Source: Gimesia maris
GTDB taxonomy: Bacteria > Planctomycetota > Planctomycetia > Planctomycetales > Planctomycetaceae
Assembly (NCBI RefSeq): GCF_008298035.1
Contig: NZ_CP042910.1
Span: 744,001 to 808,000 of the forward strand
Direction: 5' to 3'
DNA length: 64,000 nt
Below are positions 8,992 through 17,615 of the stretch, piece after piece. Position 1 is the first letter of the stretch. Each line of letters starts with the position of its first letter. Below the pieces are notes generated by a model that saw only the letters and a list, made by a program, of their open reading frames with translations, was not told the DNA's origin and did not search any database. A program made the position numbers and the translations under genes.

Positions 8992-9435
8992 ATGTTCCCC
9001 GTTTCGCGAAAGAATTCCGTTGCGCTGTTTTTCTGCGCATTAACCCTGACAGGCTGTTTTGGTGGCTCTGCCGAGCATATCGAACGCGCTGCCGTCTCCG
9101 GATCTGTTACCTACGATGGCAAACCGCTGCCCGAGGGGAGTATCCAGTTTGTGCCCGATGTCGATGCAGCCGGTAAACCGGTGCGTGGCAAGCTGGCACA
9201 GGCGTTGATCAAAGACGGGTCCTACTCCCTTGCTGCCGAAGAAGGACCCGCTGTCGGCAATAATAAAGTTCTGATCAATGCGATTCGCAACACAGGCAAG
9301 TTTGAGGAATCGGACGGTCAGAAAACTGAGATCATGCAGCAGTACATTCCCGCCCGGTACAACACACAAACCACTTTGAAGTACGAAGTCAAAGCGGGCG
9401 AGAATACCGCCGACTTCACACTCGAAGCCAAATAG
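8992..9435 (+). CDS. Lipoprotein with carboxypeptidase regulatory-like fold (right pair)
   Basis: This 147-residue protein has the lipobox LTGC at about residues 19-22 and then the same single domain as its paralogue at 7244, with VSGSVTYDGKPLPEGSIQFVPD, GSYSLAAEEGPAVGNNKVLINA and YEVKAGENTADFTL. It is expected to be lipid anchored in an outer or inner membrane leaflet. The neighbouring DUF1559 gene starts 78 bp downstream in the same direction, an arrangement that recurs in planctomycetes. The two encoded proteins may act together at the cell surface, but no activity is known. Confidence 0.85.
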   Translation: MFPVSRKNSVALFFCALTLTGCFGGSAEHIERAAVSGSVTYDGKPLPEGSIQFVPDVDAAGKPVRGKLAQALIKDGSYSLAAEEGPAVGNNKVLINAIRNTGKFEESDGQKTEIMQQYIPARYNTQTTLKYEVKAGENTADFTLEAK

Positions 9436-9513
9436 TCATTTTTCGTCCAGTATGTATTCCGCGTACTGATGTTTTTTCTTCTCATAAATCAATCAGAGGG
9501 ATTAATCTAAACT

Positions 9514-10449
9514 ATGAAAGCGTTATTTCTGAAGCGTCGCCAGGGATTTACTTTAATTGAATTGCTGGTCGTCATCGCCATTATCGCCATTCTGATCGCA
9601 CTGCTGCTGCCAGCTGTGCAACAGGCTCGTGAAGCAGCCCGCCGTTCCAGTTGTAAGAACAACCTGAAGCAGATCGGTCTGGCTTTACACAATTATCACG
9701 ATACCTTTCGCACTTTCCCTCCAGCGACCATCCGCCGCAAGGGGGCTACCAGCGAATGGGAAACCAGCATGATCGGCTGGCAGGCCCGCATTCTGCCTTA
9801 CATGGATCAGGCACCCCTGTTTAATAAAATCAACTGGAGTGTTGAGCCGGGTAGTGGCGGCACTGCCAATACGGAAGCACGGAATTATGAAATTCCCGCT
9901 TATCGCTGCCCCAGTGATCCAGGTAACCGCGGAACGACCGGCCAGTCCAGCTTTGGTCCCACCAACTATGTCACCTGCACTGCGAACAGCGGAGGCTATG
10001 CGGCCGGCGGTTCGACCTATCAGAACAACGGTCGTTCGATCATGTTTCTGAACAGCAAGACTCAGATCAAGGACATCGAAGACGGAACTTCCAACACCAT
10101 GTTGTCTTCCGAGTGTATTGTGGGCCATCCCTATTCTAACGTTAACGCGACATCCGGTACTGTCTGCACTGGAACTGCCAATCAGAAGCAGCGTGGCTTT
10201 TCCTGGTTTTATGCCCAGGCCATGTACGCCTGGAGTTATACGACGCTGATCGGTCCCAATTCAGATCTAATGGAATGTGCCCAGAGCACCGGCGGAACAG
10301 CACTGCTGGGCTCGCGCAGTAAGCACGTGGGTGGCGTTCACACCCTGTTTGCTGACGGGCGTATTCGCTTCGTCTCTGAGAACATTCACCTGGGTACCTG
10401 GCAGGACCTGGGAAATAAAGCGGATGGAAATGTGGTCGGCGAATATTAA
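9514..10449 (+). CDS. DUF1559 pseudopilin-like protein (right pair)
   Basis: The 311-residue protein has the prepilin junction [14 protein letters not shown] near residue 11, the helix to about residue 32, [15 protein letters not shown], a central [17 protein letters not shown] block shared with the paralogue at 6165, and the C-terminal H-X9-DG signature [21 protein letters not shown]. It should be exported with its N-terminal helix embedded in the membrane. Start ATG 9514 is followed by [10 protein letters not shown]. It forms the right half of an inverted duplication with the genes at 6165-7687. Function of DUF1559 is unknown. Confidence 0.92.
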   Translation: MKALFLKRRQGFTLIELLVVIAIIAILIALLLPAVQQAREAARRSSCKNNLKQIGLALHNYHDTFRTFPPATIRRKGATSEWETSMIGWQARILPYMDQAPLFNKINWSVEPGSGGTANTEARNYEIPAYRCPSDPGNRGTTGQSSFGPTNYVTCTANSGGYAAGGSTYQNNGRSIMFLNSKTQIKDIEDGTSNTMLSSECIVGHPYSNVNATSGTVCTGTANQKQRGFSWFYAQAMYAWSYTTLIGPNSDLMECAQSTGGTALLGSRSKHVGGVHTLFADGRIRFVSENIHLGTWQDLGNKADGNVVGEY

Positions 10450-10478
10450 GCCGCCGAACGCTGAAACGGTAAAACAGA

Positions 10479-10515
10479 AACGGCCAGAGAATCTATTTTC
10501 TCTGGCCGTTTTTTC
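10479..10515. terminator. Bidirectional terminator between convergent genes
   Basis: The perfect stem ACGGCCAGAGAA/TTCTCTGGCCGT is flanked by TTTTTT on the right and AAAACAGAAA on the left. It ends the DUF1559 transcript and can also serve the convergent CocE-type gene. Confidence 0.88.
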
Positions 10516-10529
10516 ATCGGTTGTAAACA

Positions 10530-12428
10530 CTAATTCTTCGCAGGAATTACCGGCAGTACGATGTGCGAGGGATGTTCTGCGTCGTGATAGATCGTGTTAT
10601 TGGCCGTCTGCGTACGGCGGTTATTATTCAGCGGTTCGCCTGTATTGGGGTTGATATCGAAGCGGGGGAAGTTGCTGCTGGAGATATCAACGCGGATGCG
10701 ATGCCCTTTCTTAAAGACATTCGAAGTCGGATAGAGTTTGATCGTCACAGGATAGATCGTGCCGGGCTCCATCAGTTTTTCGGTCTTGAGCGAATCGCGG
10801 AAGCGGGTGCGAATGATGCCATCGCCGATGTTAAGATCGAAGCCGCCCGGGAAATCAGAACTGGGAGGGTACACGTCGATGAGTTTAGCGGTGAAGTCGG
10901 TGTCTTTCGCATCGGATGAGATCCAGAGTTTGACGGTCAGTTCGCCGGTGACTTCGAGATCTTCTGCCAGTGGTTCGGTCTGAAACACGATCACATCTTT
11001 GCGGGCGGAAAGCGGAATCGGCTGTGTCCAGTTCCAGATGTGCTCGCTCCCTTTCTGATCCCAGCCTCCCTGTACGAGGATGTCGTTACCGCTGGAGATG
11101 TTGCCGCCAATCGTGGGGACCGGGTCGGCAGGATTAAACAGAAAGGTGGTCGCAGCCTGCTCGGCTTTCGGGGCCTGAGTAGAGAGCCCACCTTCCGGCT
11201 GCAGATGGTATTTCGTGTAAACGGTACGTTTCAGCGGCCATTCACTTTCATTGCGCCAGTAGCCGCCATGATTGAGTTTGCCGTCCTGGTTTCTGGAACC
11301 GTCGCCGGTGCCCATCACAAAAATGCGGACCGGCGTTTCAAAGGGAGCAGCGGTCCCCACATTGTTATCGATGCCTTTGAGCCAGTGGTCGTACCACTCC
11401 TTCCGCCAGCCCAGGGGATCAGCGATCGCGGCTTCTTTGCCGAAAGTGACCTGTCCATGGGAATGAGAGCCTTGCCGACCGTGAATCCAGGGACCCATGA
11501 TCATATACACGGGACCTTTAATGGTTTTTGAGAGCGCCTGGAAGTTCGCCGTGTTATTGCTGCTCCAGGAATCGTACCAGCCACTCACCAGGTACACGGG
11601 AATGTCTTTGTATTGTTCGGGGTAATCGATGATGTTGTTCTGCTTCCAGAAATCATCGTTGGCACCATGCTGCATACCGGCGATGAGCCAGTCTTCGTAT
11701 TCGGACGCCAGCTTCATCGGGGTCGTCCCTTTGCGAAGCGGGAGCTGAAACAGGTACTGCACGCGGTTCTCTGCCATTTCCTTGAGGACGGCCGCAGTGC
11801 CGGGATCGTGTGACTGACGACTCCCTTTGCCGGCGTTGAGGTAGATCCAGTTCCAGAATCGCAGTTCAAACGCCCCTCCGTTTCGCATGCTGGCATAACC
11901 CAAGTTGGACATCGCATCTACAGGGATGACCGTTTTGAGTTCGGGTGCTCTTTCCATCGCCAACGCGTGTTGTGTCCCGCCGACATAGGATGTGCCAATC
12001 ATGCCGATCTCTGCATTCGACCAGGGCTGTTTCCCGATCCAGGCTGCGGTATCCACACCGTCCACGCCGTCATCAGTCAGCATATGCCAGACGCCTTCCG
12101 AACCGTAGCGGCCGCGGGTGTCCTGCGCCACGAAGGCATAGCCATGTGAAGCATAATAGGTGCCCGACGATTTACAGCCGTTTTTGTTGTAAGGTCGACG
12201 TTCCAGAATGGTGGGAAGTTTCTGATCGAGTACGTCGCCATCTTCCACGGGGAGATAAATATCGGTCGCCAGCTTCACGCCATCCCGCATGGGGACCATC
12301 ACGTTCTTGCGCACTTCCACCGCATACGGACCACCGGCGGCAAACGCAGATGAAGTGATGAGCAGGCAGAAGAGAAAACCGGAAACCGTCAGCCGCAGCT
12401 GAGAACGAAAAACAAAGCGGGAAATCAT
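10530..12428 (-). CDS. Secreted CocE/NonD family hydrolase (peptidase S15-like)
   Basis: The 632-residue protein has an N-terminal signal peptide (LRLTVSGFLFCLLITSSAFAAG). The alpha/beta-hydrolase domain shows VPMRDGVKLATDIYLP, the Trp-containing start of the S15 domain, and the nucleophile elbow GTSYVGG with the catalytic Ser at the centre. The C-terminal jelly-roll (X-Pro dipeptidyl-peptidase C-terminal domain) begins near LAEDLEVTGELTVKLWISSDAKDTDF and ends in RVDISSSNFPRFD. Family members hydrolyse esters such as cocaine, amides of beta-lactams or X-Pro peptides, and the substrate here cannot be decided. It probably acts outside the cytoplasmic membrane. It is convergent with the DUF1559 gene. 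Confidence 0.9.
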   Translation of the reverse strand: MISRFVFRSQLRLTVSGFLFCLLITSSAFAAGGPYAVEVRKNVMVPMRDGVKLATDIYLPVEDGDVLDQKLPTILERRPYNKNGCKSSGTYYASHGYAFVAQDTRGRYGSEGVWHMLTDDGVDGVDTAAWIGKQPWSNAEIGMIGTSYVGGTQHALAMERAPELKTVIPVDAMSNLGYASMRNGGAFELRFWNWIYLNAGKGSRQSHDPGTAAVLKEMAENRVQYLFQLPLRKGTTPMKLASEYEDWLIAGMQHGANDDFWKQNNIIDYPEQYKDIPVYLVSGWYDSWSSNNTANFQALSKTIKGPVYMIMGPWIHGRQGSHSHGQVTFGKEAAIADPLGWRKEWYDHWLKGIDNNVGTAAPFETPVRIFVMGTGDGSRNQDGKLNHGGYWRNESEWPLKRTVYTKYHLQPEGGLSTQAPKAEQAATTFLFNPADPVPTIGGNISSGNDILVQGGWDQKGSEHIWNWTQPIPLSARKDVIVFQTEPLAEDLEVTGELTVKLWISSDAKDTDFTAKLIDVYPPSSDFPGGFDLNIGDGIIRTRFRDSLKTEKLMEPGTIYPVTIKLYPTSNVFKKGHRIRVDISSSNFPRFDINPNTGEPLNNNRRTQTANNTIYHDAEHPSHIVLPVIPAKN

Positions 12429-12772
12429 GGTGCCTACTTTCTAAAATCGGTTGTTATTTCGGCGGTGGTTATTGCCGGAAATCGCAGGTGGGAAGCAGGG
12501 CGGTTGCAGTAAACCCTGTCTCTGCAGGCTACTTGGTGGCACTGGAGATGTCAATCAAAGGCTGATGTGTTGAATCTGGAATAGATGTCAAATCAAGGGT
12601 GACCTCGAATGTAATTCGAGGTTGTCGCAGACAACAGGAGGTCGCAGGGAAACCGTTCAATCGGGATGATGTTCCCTGTCGAAACGGATCTTGCCTGTAA
12701 TTTTGTTCTGGCATAAAATCCCGCCTCGTACCAGCAGGCACTGGGAATCTTAATCAGAGGAGAATCGGAGAG
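12429..12772. other. Gene-free region upstream of two divergent genes
   Basis: This 344-bp stretch separates the CocE-type gene and the small secreted protein gene. It holds the hairpin block described separately at 12603-12678. A weak frame at 12529-12741 on the minus strand runs through the hairpins and is not credible. AATCAGAGGAGA at 12752-12763 is the ribosome binding site of the downstream gene. Confidence 0.5.
12603..12678. repeat. Three consecutive hairpins with a CCTCGAAT palindrome
   Basis: Three inverted repeats follow one another: CCTCGAAT/ATTCGAGG (12603-12621), GTTGTC/GACAAC (12621-12635) and CAGGGAA/TTCCCTG (about 12645-12678). Just downstream, TCGAAACGGATCTTGCCTG (12680-12698) resembles a segment following the same palindrome at 14516. 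The block sits about 95 bp before the start of the secreted protein gene at 12773 and could be a structured leader or a repeat insertion. Confidence 0.6.
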
Positions 12773-13126
12773 ATGCGAAAAACTTCTTTCACTTTGCTGA
12801 CAGGAATGTTACTGGCTCTGATCAGCCTGGTTCCAGACGAAGCGCAATCGGAGGAGACAGAGGCGCCTGTTTCTGCTGTGAAACCACATCAGCGAGTCTT
12901 TCTGACAAACATTCCCGCAATTGAAAACTGGGAAACGGAAAATAGACTGGTCGATTTACGGAAGCGTTATCCCCGCAAAACGGCAGAGAAACGGCTCCAG
13001 AAAACCCTGGGCATCGATGGGCCGCAGCTCAAGTTTCACTACGGCCCTGGTCCCCGGGTTTACTACATCAATGGTCTGCCCACCAGTCAGCTTGGTTATC
13101 GTCTTCAACAGTTGAACAGCCCGTAA
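12773..13126 (+). CDS. Small secreted hypothetical protein
   Basis: The 117-residue protein has a clear signal peptide (FTLLTGMLLALISLVPDEAQS). A basic mature region of about 90 residues follows (ENRLVDLRKRYPRKTAEKRLQ, FHYGPGPRVYYINGLPTSQLGYRLQQ). Start ATG 12773 has AGAGGAGA 10 nt upstream. The family is not recognised. It stands alone, divergent from the CocE-type gene and convergent with the enolase-superfamily gene, and is separated from the latter by a CCGAAT-type palindrome at 13180. Confidence 0.6.
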   Translation: MRKTSFTLLTGMLLALISLVPDEAQSEETEAPVSAVKPHQRVFLTNIPAIENWETENRLVDLRKRYPRKTAEKRLQKTLGIDGPQLKFHYGPGPRVYYINGLPTSQLGYRLQQLNSP

Positions 13127-13179
13127 TGTTTTCTGATTGAAGCCGGAAGCCCTCGGTGGGCCAAATTCTTCACCGGGTA

Positions 13180-13202
13180 GGCCCGAATTCCATTCGGGGC
13201 CA
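13180..13202. repeat. GGCCCGAAT palindrome
   Basis: The inverted repeat GGCCCGAAT-tcc-ATTCGGGGCC lies between the convergent genes ending at 13126 and 13231. It shares the CGAAT-nnn-ATTCG core with the palindromes at 12603 and 14516 and may work as a bidirectional transcription barrier, though no T-run follows. Confidence 0.55.
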
Positions 13203-13230
13203 TCCCTTCTTTTGACTTTAAATCAGGAAA

Positions 13231-14334
13231 TCACTTCACCGAACTCTTAACCAGATACCGTTTCAGCATCGCTTCATCAATCTCCACCCCTAACCCTGGT
13301 TTCGTCGGTACTGCGATCGTGCCCTCTTTGATTTCAAACGGCTCGCAAATGATATCGTTCTCCAGACTGTAATAGGTGCAGTCATTGGCGAGGGGGAAAT
13401 TAGGGGAAGAAGCCGCCATGTGCAGCATGGTGGCAGTGCGGAGGCCCAGGTCGTGGGCGCAGTGGAAGATACAGGGGACGCCTGCAGAAGCCGCGACTTC
13501 GCCGACGAGTTTGACGGCCCAGATGCCGCCACACTGATAAGTGTCGGGCAGCAGGTACTGGGCGGCGTCCAGTTCTAAGATCTTGCGGACGTTTTCCATG
13601 GTGGTCACCGATTCATTGAGTGCCAGCGGCGTGGTGGTTTGCTGGCGGATCTCGGCGGATTCCTGCAGCAGGTCTTTGTGCATCGGCTGTTCGAAGTATT
13701 GCAAGTCATAGGGTTCCAGATCGCGGGCCAGCTGCAGAGCGACTTCGGGTGTATAGCCCATGTTGGGATCGATGCGGAGATTCAACCGGTCGCCGGTCGC
13801 TTCGCGAATCGCGCGGACCATCGCCAGGTCTTCTTCCGGCGAACGACCCGCTTTGGTTTTGAGTGTAGAGAAACCGAGATCGACATAATGCTTTGAAATA
13901 GTGGCCGCTTCTTCCGGGCCACGAATGCCCATACAGCAGGTGACTTCCACACGCTCCCGATACAGACCGCCCAGCAGACGATGCAGGGGGAGTCCCGCCT
14001 GTTTGCCCAGGATGTCCCAGCAGGCCATTTCGACCAGTGACTGCAGATAGGGTTCTTCTATGCCCCAGTCGGCGTAGAGAGCCGAGATGTCAGTCGGGTC
14101 TTTTCCCAGCAGTATCGGTCGAAAGTAGTCGGCTTCCTCGTCGGTAAAACTCGTTGCATTCTGAAACGAGAGCCGTTGTGGAGTTTCGCCCCAGCCAATG
14201 ATGCCGGCATCCGTTTCCATGCGGATCAGCAGGGCACCGGTGCTCGTAGAGCAGATATAGCGGGACTGATAGGGAGAAACGGGAGTCTGCAGGGGGACAT
14301 CTACCAGAAACGTATCGACGCCTGTGATTTTCAT
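13231..14334 (-). CDS. Mandelate racemase/muconate lactonizing enzyme family protein (enolase superfamily)
   Basis: ATG 14334 (MKITGVDTFLVDVPL) is the standard family start; the open frame reaches 14427 but adds an unlikely N-terminus. The 367-residue protein has the enolase-superfamily N-terminal cap, then the catalytic Lys motif STLKTKAG, metal ligands at RIDPNMGY, YFEQPMH and LALNESVT, and CAHDLGLRTA late in the barrel. It therefore fits a Mg-dependent acid-sugar dehydratase or cycloisomerase. The divergent cupin and HpcH/HpaI aldolase genes support sugar-acid use: a dehydratase would make a 2-keto-3-deoxy acid that the aldolase could cleave. The actual substrate is not visible. Confidence 0.88.
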   Translation of the reverse strand: MKITGVDTFLVDVPLQTPVSPYQSRYICSTSTGALLIRMETDAGIIGWGETPQRLSFQNATSFTDEEADYFRPILLGKDPTDISALYADWGIEEPYLQSLVEMACWDILGKQAGLPLHRLLGGLYRERVEVTCCMGIRGPEEAATISKHYVDLGFSTLKTKAGRSPEEDLAMVRAIREATGDRLNLRIDPNMGYTPEVALQLARDLEPYDLQYFEQPMHKDLLQESAEIRQQTTTPLALNESVTTMENVRKILELDAAQYLLPDTYQCGGIWAVKLVGEVAASAGVPCIFHCAHDLGLRTATMLHMAASSPNFPLANDCTYYSLENDIICEPFEIKEGTIAVPTKPGLGVEIDEAMLKRYLVKSSVK

Positions 14335-14682
14335 GGAAGGCTCCAGAGGCAAGGGAATCGGTTGTCGGCGAGAATGCAATGCTACCACTTCCCCGGTAAG
14401 CCAACAAGCAGATTGATGAATACACAAACTGGTGTCAGTGCATCATGATCCTGGATCGGGAAGTTGTCATTCAGATCGCGCCATTGCTCTGTCAGTTTCC
14501 TGTTGTCTTTGACAACCTCGAATTTCATTCGAGGCCACCCCGCAGTTGATTGTTGATCGAATCGAAACGGGTTGGCTTTCCTGTAATAATGCACATTGAC
14601 TACGGTTGTTGTGTCGGCTCTCCTCCCGTAAAGTAATCTATAAGACTGCACCGTCCTCATTCGATTCCAGCAAAGTTCCGTC
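14335..14682. other. Gene-free divergent region between dehydratase-like and cupin genes
   Basis: This 348-bp stretch must hold promoters for both divergent genes. Apart from the palindrome at 14516-14534 and the similar following segment, I see no frame or clear -35/-10 pair. CATTGAC...GTAAAGTAAT around 14593-14637 is AT-rich but is not a convincing promoter. Confidence 0.45.
14516..14534. repeat. CCTCGAAT palindrome, second copy
   Basis: The palindrome CCTCGAAT-ttc-ATTCGAGG is preceded by GACAA as in the 12603 copy, where GTTGTC follows instead. It is followed at 14562-14587 by TCGAAACGGGTTGGCTTTCC, which resembles the segment downstream of the first copy. It lies in the divergent region between the enolase-superfamily and cupin genes. 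Confidence 0.55.
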
Positions 14683-15027
14683 ATGATTCCCGACATTACC
14701 AACCTGCTTACCCCGCAAGTCACACCCCCGAACGAAGAACTCTTCGAACATCTCTTCCGTGGCCAGTCGTGCCGCGTGGAGCGGATTGTGTCTACCGGTC
14801 AGGCGACGCGTGAGGGACAATGGTACGATCAGGAGCATGCCGAATGGGTGATTTTACTCTCGGGATCGGCGGTACTGCGATTTGAGGGAGAAACCGAAGG
14901 ACGGACACTGATTCCCGGGGATGCAGTGAACATTCCCCCGCATTGTCGTCATCGGGTCGACGCGACGGCCGCAGATCGGGAAAGCGTTTGGCTTGCAATC
15001 CACTATGAGCCTGTCGAGAATGGGTAG
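14683..15027 (+). CDS. Cupin domain protein
   Basis: The 114-residue protein is one cupin barrel with the two conserved motifs recognisable: QWYDQEHAEWVILLSGSAVLRFEGE (motif 1, although the usual His pair is reduced to one His) and LIPGDAVNIPPHCRHRV (motif 2, with G-D and the terminal His). Such small cupins bind a metal and sense or isomerise small acids and sugars. It lies 63 bp upstream of the aldolase gene in the same direction and so is likely co-transcribed with it. Confidence 0.82.
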   Translation: MIPDITNLLTPQVTPPNEELFEHLFRGQSCRVERIVSTGQATREGQWYDQEHAEWVILLSGSAVLRFEGETEGRTLIPGDAVNIPPHCRHRVDATAADRESVWLAIHYEPVENG

Positions 15028-15090
15028 GGTAAACAGCAGTTTTCAATACACTTTTATTTCCAACCGATTTCAGAAAAGAAACACAGACTG

Positions 15091-15888
15091 ATGAAAAAGA
15101 ATCCGGTCAAGGCGGCGTTGCGTGAAGGAAAACCCCAGGTAGGAACTTGGCTTTCTTCGGGGGATATCATGATGACCCGGTTGATGGCCCGCGTAGGCTT
15201 TCCCTGGCTGACAGTTGATATGGAGCATTCTCCCATCGACTGGTCGCAAGCCGCGCATCTGTTCGGTGCGATTGCGGATGCGGGTTGTGTTCCTCTGTGC
15301 CGCGTTCCTCTGGGGAAATATGAATTGATCAAGCGGGCGCTCGACGCCGGGGCACATGGAATTGTCGCACCCATGATCAACACGGTCAAACAGGCTAAAG
15401 AGGTGATCGATGCGGTCAAGTACCCGCCATTAGGGAACCGCTCTGTGGGTGGCGTGCTGCATGCGATGAACTTCGATGCGACTGCCGGCGATTATTACAA
15501 ACATGCCAACGATGAGATCCTGGTCATTCTGCAAACCGAATCTCCCGAAGGGGTCGAGAACGCGGAAGAGATTTACAGCCTGGAAGGCGTGGATGCGATC
15601 TTCGTGGGACCGAATGACCTGACCTTTCAGATGAGCAAAAAAAACGGCGTGCATCCTGCTCCCGATGAACTGGAAGCGATGCTGCAGAAGATTCTGGAAA
15701 CCGGCAAGAAAACCGGGACTCCCGTCGGCCTGCATGTGCAGACCATCGAAGCCGTCCAGCAGCGAATCGAAGAAGGCTGGCGGTTCATCGCGTGTGGCAG
15801 TGAAGTGAAATTCATGGTCAACGATGCCCAGCGGATTGTGAGCGGTTTGAACCTCAAAGCCGAAGCAGCCGACCTGGCACGCTATTAA
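15091..15888 (+). CDS. HpcH/HpaI family aldolase
   Basis: The 265-residue protein follows the class II metal-dependent HpcH/HpaI pattern: [32 protein letters not shown], the loop ahead of [16 protein letters not shown], then [15 protein letters not shown], the metal-binding Glu region and VGPNDL. Members cleave 2-keto-3-deoxy sugar acids or 4-hydroxy-2-ketopimelate to pyruvate or a related product plus an aldehyde. The cupin upstream and the divergent enolase-superfamily gene make a 2-keto-3-deoxy-aldonate substrate most likely, but this is inference. A hairpin at 15909-15942 ends the transcript. Confidence 0.9.
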   Translation: MKKNPVKAALREGKPQVGTWLSSGDIMMTRLMARVGFPWLTVDMEHSPIDWSQAAHLFGAIADAGCVPLCRVPLGKYELIKRALDAGAHGIVAPMINTVKQAKEVIDAVKYPPLGNRSVGGVLHAMNFDATAGDYYKHANDEILVILQTESPEGVENAEEIYSLEGVDAIFVGPNDLTFQMSKKNGVHPAPDELEAMLQKILETGKKTGTPVGLHVQTIEAVQQRIEEGWRFIACGSEVKFMVNDAQRIVSGLNLKAEAADLARY

Positions 15889-15908
15889 TGGAATCAGGGT
15901 TTGAAAAC

Positions 15909-15942
15909 AACAAGCGGCTTTGCATTATTGCAGAGCCGCTTG
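15909..15942. terminator. Bidirectional terminator between aldolase and reductase genes
   Basis: The stem ACAAGCGGCT/AGCCGCTTGT is followed by TTCTTTA on the right and preceded by AAAA on the left. It lies between the convergent genes ending at 15888 and 15948. Confidence 0.8.
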
Positions 15943-15947
15943 TTTCT

Positions 15948-16949
15948 TTACTCGGCACCGATCTGAATGATCGTGCGTTCCTGGTGTTCTCCTTTGAGCA
16001 TCGCATTGACGGTATCCTGAACCTGTTCCAGCGGGATGATTTCCGCGCGGGAGTCGAGGTCTGGCAGTTTCCAGTCGGTCGCCAGTTTCTGCCAGAGTGT
16101 TGTTCGTTTCTCAATCGGGTACCACGCTGAGTCGATGCCGTCCAGGGTGATGCCCCGCAGAATGAAAGGGAAGACGGTCAGGTCGAGTTCTGCACCGCCC
16201 GCGTTCCCACAGGCGGCGACGCAGCCATTGGGTTGAATTGAGCGAATGACGTTGCTCAGGATCGAACCGCCTACCGTGTCAATAGCGGCAGACCAGCGGG
16301 CTTTGAGCAGCGGCTTTTTTGAATCGTCCTCAAGTTCATCGCGTCCGATGACTTCGCGGGCTCCCAGCTCAACCAGGCGGAGGGCTGCGGAAGGTTTCCC
16401 GGTGACAGCTACCGGATGAAAGCCAGCGCGTTTGAGCAGCGACAAGGCGAATGAGCCGACTCCGCCGGAAGCACCGGTGACAAGCACATTTCCCGGATCT
16501 GTGGGGATCTCATGTTGAATCAGGCTATTGACACACATGGCGGCGGTCAGGCCGGCGGTGCCGAGGATCATGGATTCTTTTGGCGTCAGTCCCGCAGGCA
16601 AGGGGACCACCCACTCTGGTTTGACGCGAATGAATTCAGACCAGCCGCCCCAGCGTTCGACGCCCAGTTCATAACTGGTGACGATCACCGCATCGCCGAC
16701 TTGAAATTGATCCGACTTTGATTCGACTACATAGCCGGCGGCATCAATGCCGGGGATATGCGGGAAGTTTCTCACGACACCAGGATGCCCGGTCGCAGCG
16801 AGCGCGTCTTTATAGTTAATGGAGGAATAAACTACGCGGATCGTCACATCGCCCGAGGGGAGATCATCAGAAGGGACTGGCTGCAGGCCCCCTGTGATTT
16901 CTTTCTGTTCGTTTTTGTTGACTTGAAAGCAGGAGACTGAATTTTGCAT
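15948..16949 (-). CDS. YhdH/AcuI family quinone oxidoreductase (acrylyl-CoA reductase type)
   Basis: The 333-residue medium-chain dehydrogenase lacks the zinc-binding cysteines of alcohol dehydrogenases. It shows YSSINYKDALAATG and IPGIDAAGYVVES early, the nucleotide motif VTGASGGVGSFALSLLKRAGF, and a C-terminal FILRGITLDGIDS; these are hallmarks of the YhdH/YhfP (AcuI) group. AcuI reduces acrylyl-CoA to propionyl-CoA with NADPH during DMSP or 3-hydroxypropionate use. That reaction is assigned by family only, and no DMSP genes are nearby. It precedes the glycosylase/pyrF pair on the same strand but is separated by 30 bp from the glycosylase stop. Confidence 0.85.
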   Translation of the reverse strand: MQNSVSCFQVNKNEQKEITGGLQPVPSDDLPSGDVTIRVVYSSINYKDALAATGHPGVVRNFPHIPGIDAAGYVVESKSDQFQVGDAVIVTSYELGVERWGGWSEFIRVKPEWVVPLPAGLTPKESMILGTAGLTAAMCVNSLIQHEIPTDPGNVLVTGASGGVGSFALSLLKRAGFHPVAVTGKPSAALRLVELGAREVIGRDELEDDSKKPLLKARWSAAIDTVGGSILSNVIRSIQPNGCVAACGNAGGAELDLTVFPFILRGITLDGIDSAWYPIEKRTTLWQKLATDWKLPDLDSRAEIIPLEQVQDTVNAMLKGEHQERTIIQIGAE

Positions 16950-16979
16950 AAGTAATTCTTTCGGTTTCGAAGCAGCTGG

Positions 16980-17615
16980 TTACCAGGGACCGTCCGGAGT
17001 TTCCATTTCCAGGATACGCCAGCAGTACCAGCTGGCAACTGTACGATAAGGCTGCCAGCGCTGGGCGATTTCAATACAGGTCTGTTTGTCGGGGCGGGTT
17101 TTCAGTTCGTAGATTTTCTGGATCCCGTTCTGAATGCCCAGGTCATCGTGGGGAAAGATGTCGGGACGACAGAGGCCGAACATCAGAAACATCTGCGCGG
17201 TCCAGACGCCGATGCCTTTGACCTGAATCAGTTCGCTGGTGACATCCTCGTCGCTCAGCAGATGCATTTTATGCAGGCGGACTTTATTCTGCATAACCAT
17301 TTCGGCCAGGTGTCGCACGTAGGTCGCTTTCTGATTGGACAGACCGACTGATCGCAATTGTTCGTGTGAAAGCTGCATGACTTTTTCTGCCGTCGGCTGG
17401 CCTTTGCCGGTCAAGGCGTGCAGTCGAAGATAGATCGTGCGGGCAGCCGAAGTAGAGATCTGTTGTGAGACAATCGAGCGCAACAGGAGTGCGAAGCGGT
17501 AACGATATGGTTTGAGCGGGCAGGGGCCGATGCTGTTGATCACAGGTTTCAGCAGCGGGTCTGCCTTGCTCAGATGTTTTGACGCTTTCAGGAATGTCGC
17601 GGCGTGATCGTTCAT
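16980..17615 (-). CDS. DNA-3-methyladenine glycosylase II family (AlkA-like)
   Basis: The 211-residue protein is an HhH-GPD glycosylase. It has [20 protein letters not shown], the helix-hairpin-helix [17 protein letters not shown] and the downstream [10 protein letters not shown] segment carrying the catalytic Asp. There is no C-terminal [4Fe-4S] cluster, as expected for AlkA-type enzymes that remove alkylated purines. It lacks the N-terminal AlkA domain of the E. coli enzyme and so resembles the short HhH form. Its start codon overlaps the pyrF stop by four bases (ATGA at 17612-17615), so the pair is translationally coupled. Confidence 0.88.
   Translation of the reverse strand: MNDHAATFLKASKHLSKADPLLKPVINSIGPCPLKPYRYRFALLLRSIVSQQISTSAARTIYLRLHALTGKGQPTAEKVMQLSHEQLRSVGLSNQKATYVRHLAEMVMQNKVRLHKMHLLSDEDVTSELIQVKGIGVWTAQMFLMFGLCRPDIFPHDDLGIQNGIQKIYELKTRPDKQTCIEIAQRWQPYRTVASWYCWRILEMETPDGPW

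Noticed and set aside
12529..12741. 70-codon minus-strand frame
   Set aside because: It runs straight through the hairpin block at 12603-12678 and has no recognisable protein features.
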